A DNA stretch of 62,056 nucleotides from Bacilli bacterium (lineage in GTDB: Bacteria; Bacillota_I; Bacilli_A; RFN20; CAG-826), in assembly GCA_017635565.1 (NCBI GenBank), contig JAGBLE010000013.1, forward strand, positions 1 to 62,056, read 5' to 3'. Positions 7,980-16,852 of this stretch are shown one piece after another; the stretch's first letter is position 1; each line of letters begins with the position of its first letter. The position numbers and the translations under genes are program-made. The notes under the pieces are model-generated. The model was not told the origin of the DNA and ran no database searches. It was given only the letters and a program-made list of their open reading frames with translations.

Positions 7980-10900
7980 TTAAAGACCAAATTTTTTGAT
8001 TCTGTTCCAACGATCTTGAGCGTATTTCTCAGCCTTGGTAAGAAGTTCTTCAGCATGAGCAGGATTCACTTTTGGAAGTTGAGAGAATCTGGTTTCTGTC
8101 ATGATGAAGTCTCTGAATTTGGAATAATCTGGTTCAGGCATATCAATTGATAAACCTGGTTTTCCTTCAGCGACTAAACGTGGATCATATCTGAAGAGTT
8201 GGAAATATCCACATTCGACGGCTTTCTTCTCTTGTTTCATGGAATTGCTCAATCCACCCTTGATTCCATGGTTTGCACATGGAGCGTAGCATATAATAAG
8301 GGATGGACCATTGTAGCTTTCAGCTTCTTTCAAAGCTTTAATAGCTTTAACTGGGTTACTTCCTAAAGCGATTTGGGCAACATAGACTGTGCCATAACTC
8401 ATTGCAATAAGAGCAAGGTTCTTTTTAGGAGTTAATTTACCAGCAGCGGTAAATTTAGCAATACTACCAGTTTGTGATGATTTTGAGGATTGTCCACCAG
8501 TGTTGGAATAGACTTCAGTATCTAAGACTAAGATATTGACGTCTTCTTCATTAGCGATGACGTGATCAAGTCCACCGTAACCGATATCGTATGACCAACC
8601 ATCACCACCGATGATCCAAACTGATTTGTCTTGTAAATCTCTTTCGTAAGCGAGAACGCCTTTAACTTCTTCATCTTTACTAGCTTTGACTAAGTTAACG
8701 AGTTCAGGAACGATTCTACGAGATTCTTTTCTATTTTTGATGTTTGCAAAGTATTCATCAATTTTGGCTTTGAGTTCTTCTTCAACTGTATCTCTTTCTT
8801 TAGCAGCTTCTAAAATTTCAATAGCGGCTTTAAGTTTGTGATCAGTTGCCACTCTCATACCATATCCGAATTCAGCGTTGTCTTCGAATAAGGAGTTAGC
8901 CCAAGCAATACCTTGACCATCTTTATCGGTGCAGAATGGAGTTAATGGGGTAGAACCACTATAAATGGAACTACATCCAGTTGCATTAGCAACTAACATA
9001 TCTTTACCGAATAATTGAGAAACTAAACGATAATATGGGGTTTCTCCACATCCAGCACAAGCTCCAGAAATTTCCATATATGGCATTAAGAATCCAACAC
9101 CTTTTGGAGTTTCTTGCATAGCGGCTGGAAGTTTATCTGCTTTATAAGAAACGTGTTTGAATAAGTATTCTGCCGCTTCTTCTTGTGGGAATTGTGATTT
9201 GGCTTCTACCATTTCAAGAGCGTTCTTACCAACTTTATTTGCGTTACATTCAGCAACACAGAGACCACAACCAACACAGTTACGTGGTGAGACTTGGATA
9301 CGGTATTGATGTCCAGGAACACCGAGGGCTGGTTTAACATCGTTTTTAACGAGTTCTGGTGCGTTAGCGAGTTCTTCTTCATTTAATAAGAATGGTCTAA
9401 TTGTCGCATGTGGACAGACAAACGCACATTGGTTACATTGGATACAGTTTTCTTTGTGCCAAAGAGGAACTCTATCCGCAATACTTCTTTGTTCTCTATA
9501 AGTGATGTCTGGATTCATTGTTCCATCTAAGAGTTCCCATTCGGTGAATTTAGAGACTGGTAAGTCATCTCCACCTAAGTTACCCATGACAGCGACATAT
9601 GAATCAAAATATTCATCACCAGTGAGAGGTCTTTCAAATTTTGGTTCTAAAGCTTCCCACGCTGGATCGACTTTGACTTCTCTAAGTCCTTCTGTACCAG
9701 CATCAATTGCTTTCCAGTTGAGTTCGACAACTTCTTGTCCTTTTTTGGCGTAGGATTTTTCTGCAAACTTCTTCATCCATTTGTTGGCTTCTTCATAAGG
9801 CATGATGTCTTGGTTGAGATAGAAGAAGCTTGCTTGGAGAATGGTATTGGTGTGTCGACCCATACCGATTTCGCTTGCAATCTTATTAGCGTCGATAACG
9901 AAGAATCTTGCGTGTTTCTTAGCTAATAAATATTTTGTTCTATTTGGCATGACTTTGATGAGTTGTTCATCAGTCATATCAGTGTTGAGCAAGAATGTTC
10001 CGCCTTCTTTGAGGTTTCTAATCATATCGAACTTGAATAAATAAGTATCGAGTGAGCAAGAAATGAAGTTAGCGTTTTGAACATAATATGTACTTCTAAT
10101 TGGGGTCTTACCAAATCTTAAGTGAGAACGGGTAACACCACCAGCTTTTCTAGAGTCATAAGCGAAATATGCTTGAGCATATTGACCAGTTGCATCACCA
10201 ATAATCTTAATCGAAGACTTATTAGCGGAAACTGTACCATCACTACCTAATCCATAGAATAAGCAGCTTGTGTAATCAGCTTTGACATGGAAATTTTCAT
10301 CAACAGGAATTGATTTATGGGTGAGATCATCATTAATTCCAACGGTGAAATCGTGATGACGTGAATCACTATTTAAGAAATCATAAACAGATTTGACGTC
10401 TTTTGGTTGAGTATCTTTACTAGATAATCCATATCTACCACCGATAACTTCAATATCAAGACCTGCTTGTTTAATAACAGAAACGACATCTAAGTATAAT
10501 GGTTCACCAGTAGCACCCATTTCTTTTGTTCTATCTAAGACTGCAATTCTCTTCACGGATTTTGGTAAAACCGCTAATAAGTGTTTTGCAGAGAAAGGAC
10601 GATATAAATGTACTTTGACTAAACCGATTTTTTCATCTGGAAGAGCGTCGATTACTTCTTTTGCAGTTTCAGTGACTGAACCCATAGCAACGATGACTCT
10701 TTCAGCATCTTTACGTCCATAATAGGTAAATGGAGCGTATTCTCTACCAGTTAATCTAGTAGCTTCTTTAAAATATTTTTCTGCATATTCAACGACTTTA
10801 TCGTAGTGAGCGTTTTGCGCTTCTCTACCTTGGAAATAAATGTCATCGTTTTCTGCTCCACCACGAGTTACTGGGTGGGTGTGTGGATTTAAAGCACGAG

Positions 10901-11519
10901 CTCTGAATTTCTCGACTTTATCCATTGGAAGCAATTTCTTCCATTCTTCATTATCAACAAATTCGACGTTTTGAATTTCGTGAGATGTTCTAAATCCATC
11001 AAAGAAATGGCAGACAGGAGTTTCAGCGTCAATTGCAATTAAGTGAGCAACTGAAGTTAAATCAGCGATTTCTTGAACTGAGTGAGAACAAATCATGGCA
11101 ACGCCAGTTTGTCTAATAGCATAAATATCTTGGTGATCACCAAAGATTGATAAGGAACGTGTCGCTAAGCTACGAGCGGATACGTGTAAGACTACTGGTA
11201 ATAATTCACCGGCCCATTTATAAATGTTAGGAATCATTAAGAGTAAGCCTTGGCTGGCAGTGTAAGTGGCGGCTAAAGCACCGGCTTGAAGAGCACCGTG
11301 AACTGCACCAGAAGCACCGGCTTCAGATTGCATTTCGCTAACTTTTACAACACTTCCAAAAAAGTTTTTTCTTCCTTTGCTGGCTTCAACATCAATAACT
11401 TCTGCCATTGGGCTAGAAGGAGTGATTGGGTAAATTCCAGCAACTTCAATAAAGTTATAGGATTCTAATGCTGCTGCGGTATTTCCATCAACAGAGAGCA
11501 TTGTCTTTTTAACTTCCAT
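7980..11519 (-). CDS. nifJ: Pyruvate:ferredoxin (flavodoxin) oxidoreductase
   Basis: Single-chain PFOR of 1179 residues. It oxidises pyruvate with CoA to acetyl-CoA, CO2 and reduced ferredoxin in the cytosol. All domains are in order: N-terminal pyrimidine domain (YPITPSSPMAE), transketolase-like and CoA domains, a 2x4Fe-4S ferredoxin domain with CIQCNQCAFVCP and CVGCGLCVAEC, and the C-terminal TPP domain with GDGWSYDIGYGG and the fourth cluster cysteines (CAGCGE). A longer frame exists, but the ATG at 11519 has GGAGG 10 bases upstream and gives the usual start. A sigma-A promoter is visible at 11553..11581. Anaerobic fermentative metabolism is implied. Confidence 0.98.
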   Translation of the reverse strand: MEVKKTMLSVDGNTAAALESYNFIEVAGIYPITPSSPMAEVIDVEASKGRKNFFGSVVKVSEMQSEAGASGAVHGALQAGALAATYTASQGLLLMIPNIYKWAGELLPVVLHVSARSLATRSLSIFGDHQDIYAIRQTGVAMICSHSVQEIADLTSVAHLIAIDAETPVCHFFDGFRTSHEIQNVEFVDNEEWKKLLPMDKVEKFRARALNPHTHPVTRGGAENDDIYFQGREAQNAHYDKVVEYAEKYFKEATRLTGREYAPFTYYGRKDAERVIVAMGSVTETAKEVIDALPDEKIGLVKVHLYRPFSAKHLLAVLPKSVKRIAVLDRTKEMGATGEPLYLDVVSVIKQAGLDIEVIGGRYGLSSKDTQPKDVKSVYDFLNSDSRHHDFTVGINDDLTHKSIPVDENFHVKADYTSCLFYGLGSDGTVSANKSSIKIIGDATGQYAQAYFAYDSRKAGGVTRSHLRFGKTPIRSTYYVQNANFISCSLDTYLFKFDMIRNLKEGGTFLLNTDMTDEQLIKVMPNRTKYLLAKKHARFFVIDANKIASEIGMGRHTNTILQASFFYLNQDIMPYEEANKWMKKFAEKSYAKKGQEVVELNWKAIDAGTEGLREVKVDPAWEALEPKFERPLTGDEYFDSYVAVMGNLGGDDLPVSKFTEWELLDGTMNPDITYREQRSIADRVPLWHKENCIQCNQCAFVCPHATIRPFLLNEEELANAPELVKNDVKPALGVPGHQYRIQVSPRNCVGCGLCVAECNANKVGKNALEMVEAKSQFPQEEAAEYLFKHVSYKADKLPAAMQETPKGVGFLMPYMEISGACAGCGETPYYRLVSQLFGKDMLVANATGCSSIYSGSTPLTPFCTDKDGQGIAWANSLFEDNAEFGYGMRVATDHKLKAAIEILEAAKERDTVEEELKAKIDEYFANIKNRKESRRIVPELVNLVKASKDEEVKGVLAYERDLQDKSVWIIGGDGWSYDIGYGGLDHVIANEEDVNILVLDTEVYSNTGGQSSKSSQTGSIAKFTAAGKLTPKKNLALIAMSYGTVYVAQIALGSNPVKAIKALKEAESYNGPSLIICYAPCANHGIKGGLSNSMKQEKKAVECGYFQLFRYDPRLVAEGKPGLSIDMPEPDYSKFRDFIMTETRFSQLPKVNPAHAEELLTKAEKYAQDRWNRIKKFGL

Positions 11520-11552
11520 TAGTTTTTTATCCTCCAAAAAATAACCAAAATT

Positions 11553-11581
11553 AATATACACATGTATGAGCGTGTTTACAA
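11553..11581 (-). promoter_or_regulatory. Predicted sigma-A promoter of nifJ
   Basis: Minus-strand TTGTAA (11581..11576), spacer of 17, TATATT (11558..11553). The start would fall near 11546, giving a leader of about 27 bases with a GGAGG ribosome site. The spacer holds a partial inverted repeat ACAC/GTGT and the 18-base motif also seen upstream of uvrA. Confidence 0.65.
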
Positions 11582-11585
11582 GGTA

Positions 11586-11620
11586 AAAATAAAAGTAGCC
11601 GATTAGACTACACCGACTAC
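11586..11620 (-). terminator. Rho-independent terminator
   Basis: Seven-pair stem (arms 11595..11601 and 11614..11620, one G-T pair) followed on the minus strand by a T-rich tract. It lies directly after the small Rex-N-like gene and so isolates it from the nifJ promoter. Confidence 0.75.
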
Positions 11621-11629
11621 ATTTATTGC

Positions 11630-12055
11630 TTATTTCTTATTTTTTCGATTTGCTTGTTCCTCAGTGATTAATTTCTTCAAAATTCTTAAGTCAGTATCAC
11701 TAAGAGAAACATTTCGATCAAGTAGGCCACCAACGGAAGTCATTTTTTGATATATGAAATCGTTGATTGATTCAAATTTTTCTAAATCTTTTTTCTTAAC
11801 TGCCACTTTTTTATTATTCAAATTTTTGTTCTCTTCTTGATTAATGACAAATTGTTTCATCACTGGAACTAATTCCATTAAATTGAATTCAGGATCCATC
11901 TTTAAAGTAGGCTCAAAATACGAAAGAGTGTCGCTAATGATTTCTGGATAATTTCCAACCACCCGAGAAAGTCTTTCACTTGTCACATATTTGCGGTTTA
12001 TTTTTGCTATACCACTTAAATACTTCTTAATTTCAGAAACCTTTGGTTCATTCAT
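11630..12055 (-). CDS. Small protein with Rex-N-like winged-helix segment
   Basis: Protein of about 141 residues. Residues 5-70 follow the pattern of the N-terminal winged helix of the redox repressor Rex: a YLSGIAKINRKYVTSERLS helix-turn-helix entry, then a SYFEPTLKMD segment comparable to the 'DFSYFGxxG' wing of Rex. The NAD-binding Rossmann domain is absent; instead there is a lysine-rich helical tail. The ATG at 12055 is chosen because AGGTGG lies 8 bases upstream; a GTG four codons earlier is possible. It precedes nifJ but is separated by a terminator. The similarity is my reading, not a search result; unrelated wHTH proteins could look the same. Confidence 0.55.
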   Translation of the reverse strand: MNEPKVSEIKKYLSGIAKINRKYVTSERLSRVVGNYPEIISDTLSYFEPTLKMDPEFNLMELVPVMKQFVINQEENKNLNNKKVAVKKKDLEKFESINDFIYQKMTSVGGLLDRNVSLSDTDLRILKKLITEEQANRKNKK

Positions 12056-12166
12056 AATTATCACCACCTACTAAAATAATTTTATCACAGTAAAGAACTC
12101 ACGAAGAAAAAAGTGTTGAAAAATACTCTTATTATTCTTTTATAATTATATTATCGGAGGAAAAAT

Positions 12167-13141
12167 ATGACAAATTTCCAAGTATACAAAAAAACACTTT
12201 CTTTTTCGTTTCTCCAATTCGTTTTTGGAATGATTAGTCTCGGTGGACTTATTGGCTGTTGTGTCGGTGGATTTTATATCGCTGAAGGAATGGCGAGTAG
12301 CAAAGGATTAATCGGACTTGCTGTTGGACTTGTTATTGGAATAATTATTGCTATTCTAATTAACTATTTAATTTTAAATAGAATTAAAGCTGCTCAAATC
12401 GCAATGATGACCAAAGGAGTTACTGAAGGAGAATTACCAGATCACGTCACTCACGCTGGCTTTGAAGAAATTAAAGGAAGATTTGGTAAAATTACAGTTT
12501 TCTTCTTTGTCACTGGCGCAATTAAAGGCGTTTTTAGACAAATTGGAAGATCAATTAATCGAATTGGAACAGCGGTAGGTGGAGAAGTTGGAAACGGGAT
12601 TACATCAGCTATCGATTCCGCTATTCAAACTTTAATCGATTATTTATGCGATTGCTGTTTAGGATGGGTTTTATATCGCAAAGACATGAATTCTGCTGCT
12701 GCAGCGTGTGAAGGAGCAGTTATCTTCTTCAAACACGGCAAAACATTAATTCGTAATGTTGGAAGAATTTTTGGAATGGGTTTATTATCACTTGTTTTAT
12801 TTGGAGGAGCATTCTTTGGAATTATTTATGTAACTCTTCTACAGTTCCCTCAAATGTTTGACGCCCTTATTGCCGAAATCACAAACGCCGCTGCCGAGAG
12901 CGGTAGCCAAGTCAGTGAGATTGTCACTAACCCTACCACTTTCGTTATTTTTGTTTCTGCTTTAAGTGCGGTTATTATTTGGTCAATTCTACATTCAGTT
13001 ATCGTTAGACCATTTATTTTAGTTGGTGTTCTTCGTAACTTCATGGAAGCCGGTAAAGCACATATGCCTACTGAAGCAGATCTTGAAGAACTCGAAAGAA
13101 CTTCACCAAAATTTGCTAAATTAAGAAAAAACAACATATAG
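12167..13141 (+). CDS. Polytopic membrane protein, unknown function
   Basis: Membrane protein of 324 residues with a good ribosome site (CGGAGG, 7 bases before ATG). Two glycine-rich membrane segments occur in the first 70 residues, then an amphipathic stretch, then a CDCCLGW cysteine cluster near residue 163, two more membrane segments (about 210-235 and 260-290) and a charged cytosolic tail. The order 'cysteine cluster, long helix with RN-GR, membrane pair, RPF-LVGVL' faintly recalls choline-transporter-like (CTL/SLC44) proteins, but the match is too weak to name it. It is a single gene with its own terminator. Confidence 0.7.
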   Translation: MTNFQVYKKTLSFSFLQFVFGMISLGGLIGCCVGGFYIAEGMASSKGLIGLAVGLVIGIIIAILINYLILNRIKAAQIAMMTKGVTEGELPDHVTHAGFEEIKGRFGKITVFFFVTGAIKGVFRQIGRSINRIGTAVGGEVGNGITSAIDSAIQTLIDYLCDCCLGWVLYRKDMNSAAAACEGAVIFFKHGKTLIRNVGRIFGMGLLSLVLFGGAFFGIIYVTLLQFPQMFDALIAEITNAAAESGSQVSEIVTNPTTFVIFVSALSAVIIWSILHSVIVRPFILVGVLRNFMEAGKAHMPTEADLEELERTSPKFAKLRKNNI

Positions 13142-13160
13142 CGGTTATCTTAATATTAGA

Positions 13161-13188
13161 AAGAGGAAGATATTTCTTCTTCTTTTTA
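13161..13188 (+). terminator. Rho-independent terminator
   Basis: Ten-pair stem (13161..13170 with 13175..13184, one G-T pair), 4-base loop, then TTTT and more T-rich sequence on the plus strand. It ends the membrane protein gene at 12167..13141. Confidence 0.75.
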
Positions 13189-13192
13189 TTTG

Positions 13193-13221
13193 CAAAACAA
13201 AAGACCTCTTTATAAGAGGCC
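13193..13221 (-). terminator. Rho-independent terminator
   Basis: Stem GGCCTCTT/AAGAGGTC (13203..13221) followed on the minus strand by TTTTGTTTTG. It ends the PAP2-aquaporin transcript and lies back to back with the terminator of the opposite gene. Confidence 0.8.
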
Positions 13222-13240
13222 TCTGTTTTTTAAGTAAAAA

Positions 13241-13987
13241 TTATTCAGCTTTTGCTTCTTCTTTGCCTTTGGTGAGGAGTCCGTAGACAACCGCTGCAAG
13301 AGCAGCACCAGCAAGAGGAGCAAGAATCCAAATCCAAACTTGGGTTAATGAAGTAGTATTACCAGTAATTGCTTGTAAGACAGCAGGAGCTAAGCTTCTT
13401 GCTGGGTTAACAGAAGTACCAGTGAATCCTAATCCCATTAAGTGAACTAAGGCGAGAACTAAGCCGATGACAATACCAGCGTGTTTTCCATCGTGATATC
13501 TCTTGTCGGTAACACCTAAAATAGCAATGACGAAGACAAATGTTAATAATACTTCAACGAAGAAGGCCGCTAATAAGGACCAAACGTCTGCGACTAAAAC
13601 GCCATCAACTTCGACTTTAAGGAAGTCTTGGACTTCGTTTCCGCCTAAAGCTCCGAAATTGCCTCTTAAGCAAAGGGCAAGGAATAAAGATCCGATGAAA
13701 GCACCAACAGTTTGAGCTAAGACATAGAAACAGAAATCTTTTAAGGAAATTTGTTTTCTAATTAACATTGCTAAACTGACTGCAGGATTAATGTGGCAAC
13801 CAGAAATATTTCCGATTGAATAAGCCATTGCAACAATAACTAAGCCGAAAGCAAATGAAGTGGCAACCCACCATCCGCCAACGCCTAATGCATATTGTTG
13901 GCCAATTACTGCGACACCACATGCAACTAAAGTTAATACAGCAGTGCCAACACATTCTGCCAAATACTTTTTCCAGTTTTCTTTCAT
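13241..13987 (-). CDS. Aquaporin / glycerol facilitator (MIP family)
   Basis: Major intrinsic protein of 248 residues with six membrane helices and both pore motifs: SGCHINPAVS near residue 65 and SVNPARS near residue 185. The channel passes water and perhaps glycerol or other small neutral solutes. The selectivity filter cannot be fixed by eye; overall similarity is closer to AqpZ-type (NPARSLAPAV) than to GlpF, whose second motif is usually NPARD. The ATG at 13987 follows AAAGGA and is preferred to an upstream in-frame ATG at 14011. It is cotranscribed with the PAP2 gene 13 bases upstream. Confidence 0.92.
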   Translation of the reverse strand: MKENWKKYLAECVGTAVLTLVACGVAVIGQQYALGVGGWWVATSFAFGLVIVAMAYSIGNISGCHINPAVSLAMLIRKQISLKDFCFYVLAQTVGAFIGSLFLALCLRGNFGALGGNEVQDFLKVEVDGVLVADVWSLLAAFFVEVLLTFVFVIAILGVTDKRYHDGKHAGIVIGLVLALVHLMGLGFTGTSVNPARSLAPAVLQAITGNTTSLTQVWIWILAPLAGAALAAVVYGLLTKGKEEAKAE

Positions 13988-14000
13988 GAATTTTTCCTTT

Positions 14001-14909
14001 CTACAATTCATTTTTATCTGAATGCGAGAAATATTTTACATTGTCTATGACAACTTTTGCAATAAATATGAAAATTATGGAAAGTAAAGCGCCCATTGAG
14101 ACATCGGATAAGAAATGAGCACCGACTCTCATTCTGGCAAACGAGACTAAAAGTGTCCAAATAAATCCACAGCCGAATAAAACATACGAAATCTTTTCAT
14201 ATTTTTTATCAATATAAGGTAAGAATAATGATGACATTAAGAAGACACCACAAGTTCCAGCGTGTCCACTTGGGAAGGACTTGAATTCTTCAGAAAGAAC
14301 TCCGTAGTCATTAATAAATGTCTTGTAATCACTACAAACTGACCACCAGTTATGATATTCAAGGCCACTAACTGTGCCTAAACTTCTAAATCTTGGGCGA
14401 TGGAAAATCGATTTAAGTAAAGTTACTCCACCGATTAAAGCTACGCCAATGGCTAAAGCTAAAATGATATAAATAAGCCAAAGCTTATCATTATTTGTTT
14501 TACAAGTGATTTTATATCCTAAAAATCCAATTGCAGCGTCAACTGGTAAAGCGATTAATAGTCCAAAGAGCGGATTGATGTTTAAATAATCAAATCCATT
14601 TGGTCCAAAAAATTCTTTTCCAATGAAATAAACAGATAATCCAAACGAGAGAATTCCAAAACCAACATTGAAATATTTCCAAAATTTATGTGGATATTCT
14701 CTTTTTATTCCTAAATATACGAGGCCACCTCCTAAAAAGGCCAATACACCATATCCAGGAATTGTTCCAATAACGGAAATAACTAATCCGAAAGTGTCTT
14801 TGTTACTAAATAAGGCGTCATTAATCTGGTAATCAAAAAATGAACCAACGATAAAAGTAGCCACTAGCAAAGCAAAGACTAGGTAAACGTGTAAATATAT
14901 TTTTTTCAT
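14001..14909 (-). CDS. PAP2-family membrane phosphatase
   Basis: Integral membrane phosphatase of 302 residues with the three PAP2 motifs: KSIFHRPRFRS (KxxxxxxRP), SFPSGHAG (PSGH), and RMRVGAHFLSDV (SRxxxxxHxxxD). It probably dephosphorylates phosphatidate, phosphatidylglycerol phosphate or undecaprenyl pyrophosphate on the outer membrane face. Nine bases before the ATG is a -10 box, TATAAT, nested in an inverted repeat (AACAAG...CTTGTT, 14910..14933). The transcript would start only about 3 bases before the ATG and no Shine-Dalgarno is seen. Confidence 0.92.
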   Translation of the reverse strand: MKKIYLHVYLVFALLVATFIVGSFFDYQINDALFSNKDTFGLVISVIGTIPGYGVLAFLGGGLVYLGIKREYPHKFWKYFNVGFGILSFGLSVYFIGKEFFGPNGFDYLNINPLFGLLIALPVDAAIGFLGYKITCKTNNDKLWLIYIILALAIGVALIGGVTLLKSIFHRPRFRSLGTVSGLEYHNWWSVCSDYKTFINDYGVLSEEFKSFPSGHAGTCGVFLMSSLFLPYIDKKYEKISYVLFGCGFIWTLLVSFARMRVGAHFLSDVSMGALLSIIFIFIAKVVIDNVKYFSHSDKNEL

Positions 14910-14933
14910 AACAAGAATATTATAAACCTTGTT
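14910..14933 (-). promoter_or_regulatory. Inverted repeat around the -10 box of the PAP2 gene
   Basis: AACAAG and CTTGTT arms, 12 bases apart, flank a perfect minus-strand TATAAT (14924..14919). This could be an operator over the promoter. The alternative, a weak terminator for cysK, lacks a T-run. Confidence 0.4.
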
Positions 14934-14942
14934 TTAAAAATT

Positions 14943-15869
14943 TCATTCGTCAAATAATGGAGTGCTTAAATATCGATCACCACTATCAGGGAAAATGACG
15001 ACAACATTTTTATCACTCTCATTAATATTTTTGGCGATTTTAATCGCTCCTGCTAAAGCAGCACCAGAAGAAATACCCACTAAGAAACCCTCTAAATGTG
15101 ACACTAATCTTCCATATTCAAAAGCATCTTCATTACTAATTGGAATTATTTCATCTAAAACTTCTAAATCTAATGTATCAGGAATAAATCCCGCTCCAAT
15201 TCCTTGAATTTTATGTGGCCCTGGTTTTTCTCCAGATATAACAGCGGAAGAAGATGGTTCTACTCCCACAACTTTAATTCCTTCAATTCTTTCTTTTAAA
15301 TATTGTCCTGTTCCAGATATTGTTCCACCTGTTCCAATGCCAGCGACAAGATAATCAACTTTTCCATTTAAATCATCAAATATTTCCGGACCAGTTGTTT
15401 GATAATGCGCTCTTGGATTAGCAGGATTTTCAAATTGTCCCAGAATGATTGAATGAGGGATTTCTTTAGAAAGTTCTTTGGCTTTATTAATCGCGCCTTT
15501 CATTCCTAAAGGCCCTTCGGTTAAAACAATTTCTGCTCCATAAGCCTTTAAAAGCTTTCTTCTTTCTATGGACATTGTTTCTGGCATTGTTAAGATGCAG
15601 CGATATCCTTTCATCGCGGCAATAGAAGCAATACCTATACCTGTATTTCCACTTGTTGGTTCAATAATTACTGAATCATCGGTTAATAATCCTTTTTCTT
15701 CAGCGTCTTCAATCATTGCTAAAGCAATTCTGTCTTTGACAGAACCTGCAGGATTAAATAACTCAACTTTCGCGTACAAGTGACAATTAAGATCATACTC
15801 TTTTTCAATATGTTGAAGTTCAATTAGAGGTGTATTTCCCACTAATTCGTAAGTATTTTTGACAAGCAT
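14943..15869 (-). CDS. cysK: Cysteine synthase (O-acetylserine sulfhydrylase)
   Basis: PLP enzyme making cysteine from O-acetylserine and sulfide, 308 residues. The PLP lysine lies in GSVKDRIA (near residue 43), the substrate loop is TSGNTGIGIA, and the phosphate-binding loop is GTGGTISGTG. The C-terminal PDSGDRYLSTPLFDE is typical of CysK. The ATG at 15869 has GGAGGAAAG upstream; a longer open frame before it is discarded. It ends in TGA, the only such stop I noted in the window. It appears monocistronic; no serine acetyltransferase gene is next to it. Confidence 0.96.
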   Translation of the reverse strand: MLVKNTYELVGNTPLIELQHIEKEYDLNCHLYAKVELFNPAGSVKDRIALAMIEDAEEKGLLTDDSVIIEPTSGNTGIGIASIAAMKGYRCILTMPETMSIERRKLLKAYGAEIVLTEGPLGMKGAINKAKELSKEIPHSIILGQFENPANPRAHYQTTGPEIFDDLNGKVDYLVAGIGTGGTISGTGQYLKERIEGIKVVGVEPSSSAVISGEKPGPHKIQGIGAGFIPDTLDLEVLDEIIPISNEDAFEYGRLVSHLEGFLVGISSGAALAGAIKIAKNINESDKNVVVIFPDSGDRYLSTPLFDE

Positions 15870-15931
15870 AAGGCTTTCCTCCAAATATACCTTAATAATA
15901 AGAATATTAATAATATGTGTCAAAAGATGTG

Positions 15932-15956
15932 ATAAAAAAAATGGGCAAGGCCCATT
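15932..15956 (-). terminator. Rho-independent terminator region before cysK
   Basis: Perfect stem AATGGGC/GCCCATT with a 3-base loop (15940..15956), followed on the minus strand by nine T. It lies past the stop of the lipoprotein at 15964..16836, so it ends the four-gene lipoprotein cluster. Confidence 0.9.
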
Positions 15957-15963
15957 CTTTTTC

Positions 15964-16836
15964 TTATAGTAGAGCGATATCAATGATAAAGGCGGAATAA
16001 TAAAGGCTATAATAGAAGACAATCATATAATTATTATTTCCTGGATAAGCATAATAATAAAATCCATCTTCATATCCTTGATAATCATTAACGCTTCTTA
16101 ATCTATTTCCGAGAGTTTCTTCATATGAATTATATGGATAAATGTCATAAGAAGCAGATAAAAGAGTAGAGATATATTCTTCTTCTAATAAATAACTCGC
16201 TCCATCTCCAGCGACTGAAATAGTTAAGCAGCTATATCCTTCGCCATAAATATAAAACGAGAAATCAAATTCAAGATTCTCTCCATTAAGAGCGGGAATC
16301 TCTTCTCCTAAAAGATGCTTAACCGCATTGTTTGGGAAAGAACTTGGATTTAAATTAGGAAGATATGTATAACAAAATAATCCTAAGCAACCTTTAAGAA
16401 CCCCGTTATACGCTTTTTGAGAAGCGATACCTAAAATCTCAACCGCTACTTCTTCATTTAAAACCTTATCAGCGTATAGTGTTTGCGCTTCAAAATAGGA
16501 ATAGTCGGTTTCATCATAATAATATTGATTTTTAACTTCGCATTGATAACGATCTTGTTCATAACATGCGTAAGCGTATTCCACTAATTTATTTTCAGCA
16601 ACTTCTTGGCTTTCATAATATAAATAGAAATTAATTTCTAAATCACCATAAGCATCAGTGATAACTTCATATTCAAAAGCCTCACTTTCAATATATGGAA
16701 TAACCACTCCAATCGCATCATATGACGCTTTTGCCGCCTCTTCACCCCATTTAGAATTTTTAATTGCGTCATTATTAGAGGCACAAGAAAATAACAAAGT
16801 AGAAGTAATTAAGGAGAACAAAATTTTCTTCTTCAT
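15964..16836 (-). CDS. Tyrosine-rich lipoprotein, unknown function
   Basis: Secreted lipoprotein of 290 residues. The signal peptide ends in LLFSC (cysteine near residue 18), a lipobox for Lgt. The mature part is rich in tyrosine and acidic residues. It seems to hold two related units, each starting with an 'IP-x-(I/L)' turn followed by alternating beta strands (near 45-130 and 175-285). The last part resembles the end of the neighbour at 19158..20300, so the two may be paralogues. A weak AAGGAAA lies 12 bases before the ATG. No catalytic motif is visible; surface binding is only a guess. Confidence 0.75.
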   Translation of the reverse strand: MKKKILFSLITSTLLFSCASNNDAIKNSKWGEEAAKASYDAIGVVIPYIESEAFEYEVITDAYGDLEINFYLYYESQEVAENKLVEYAYACYEQDRYQCEVKNQYYYDETDYSYFEAQTLYADKVLNEEVAVEILGIASQKAYNGVLKGCLGLFCYTYLPNLNPSSFPNNAVKHLLGEEIPALNGENLEFDFSFYIYGEGYSCLTISVAGDGASYLLEEEYISTLLSASYDIYPYNSYEETLGNRLRSVNDYQGYEDGFYYYAYPGNNNYMIVFYYSLYYSAFIIDIALL

Positions 16837-16852
16837 AAATTAATTATTTTCC

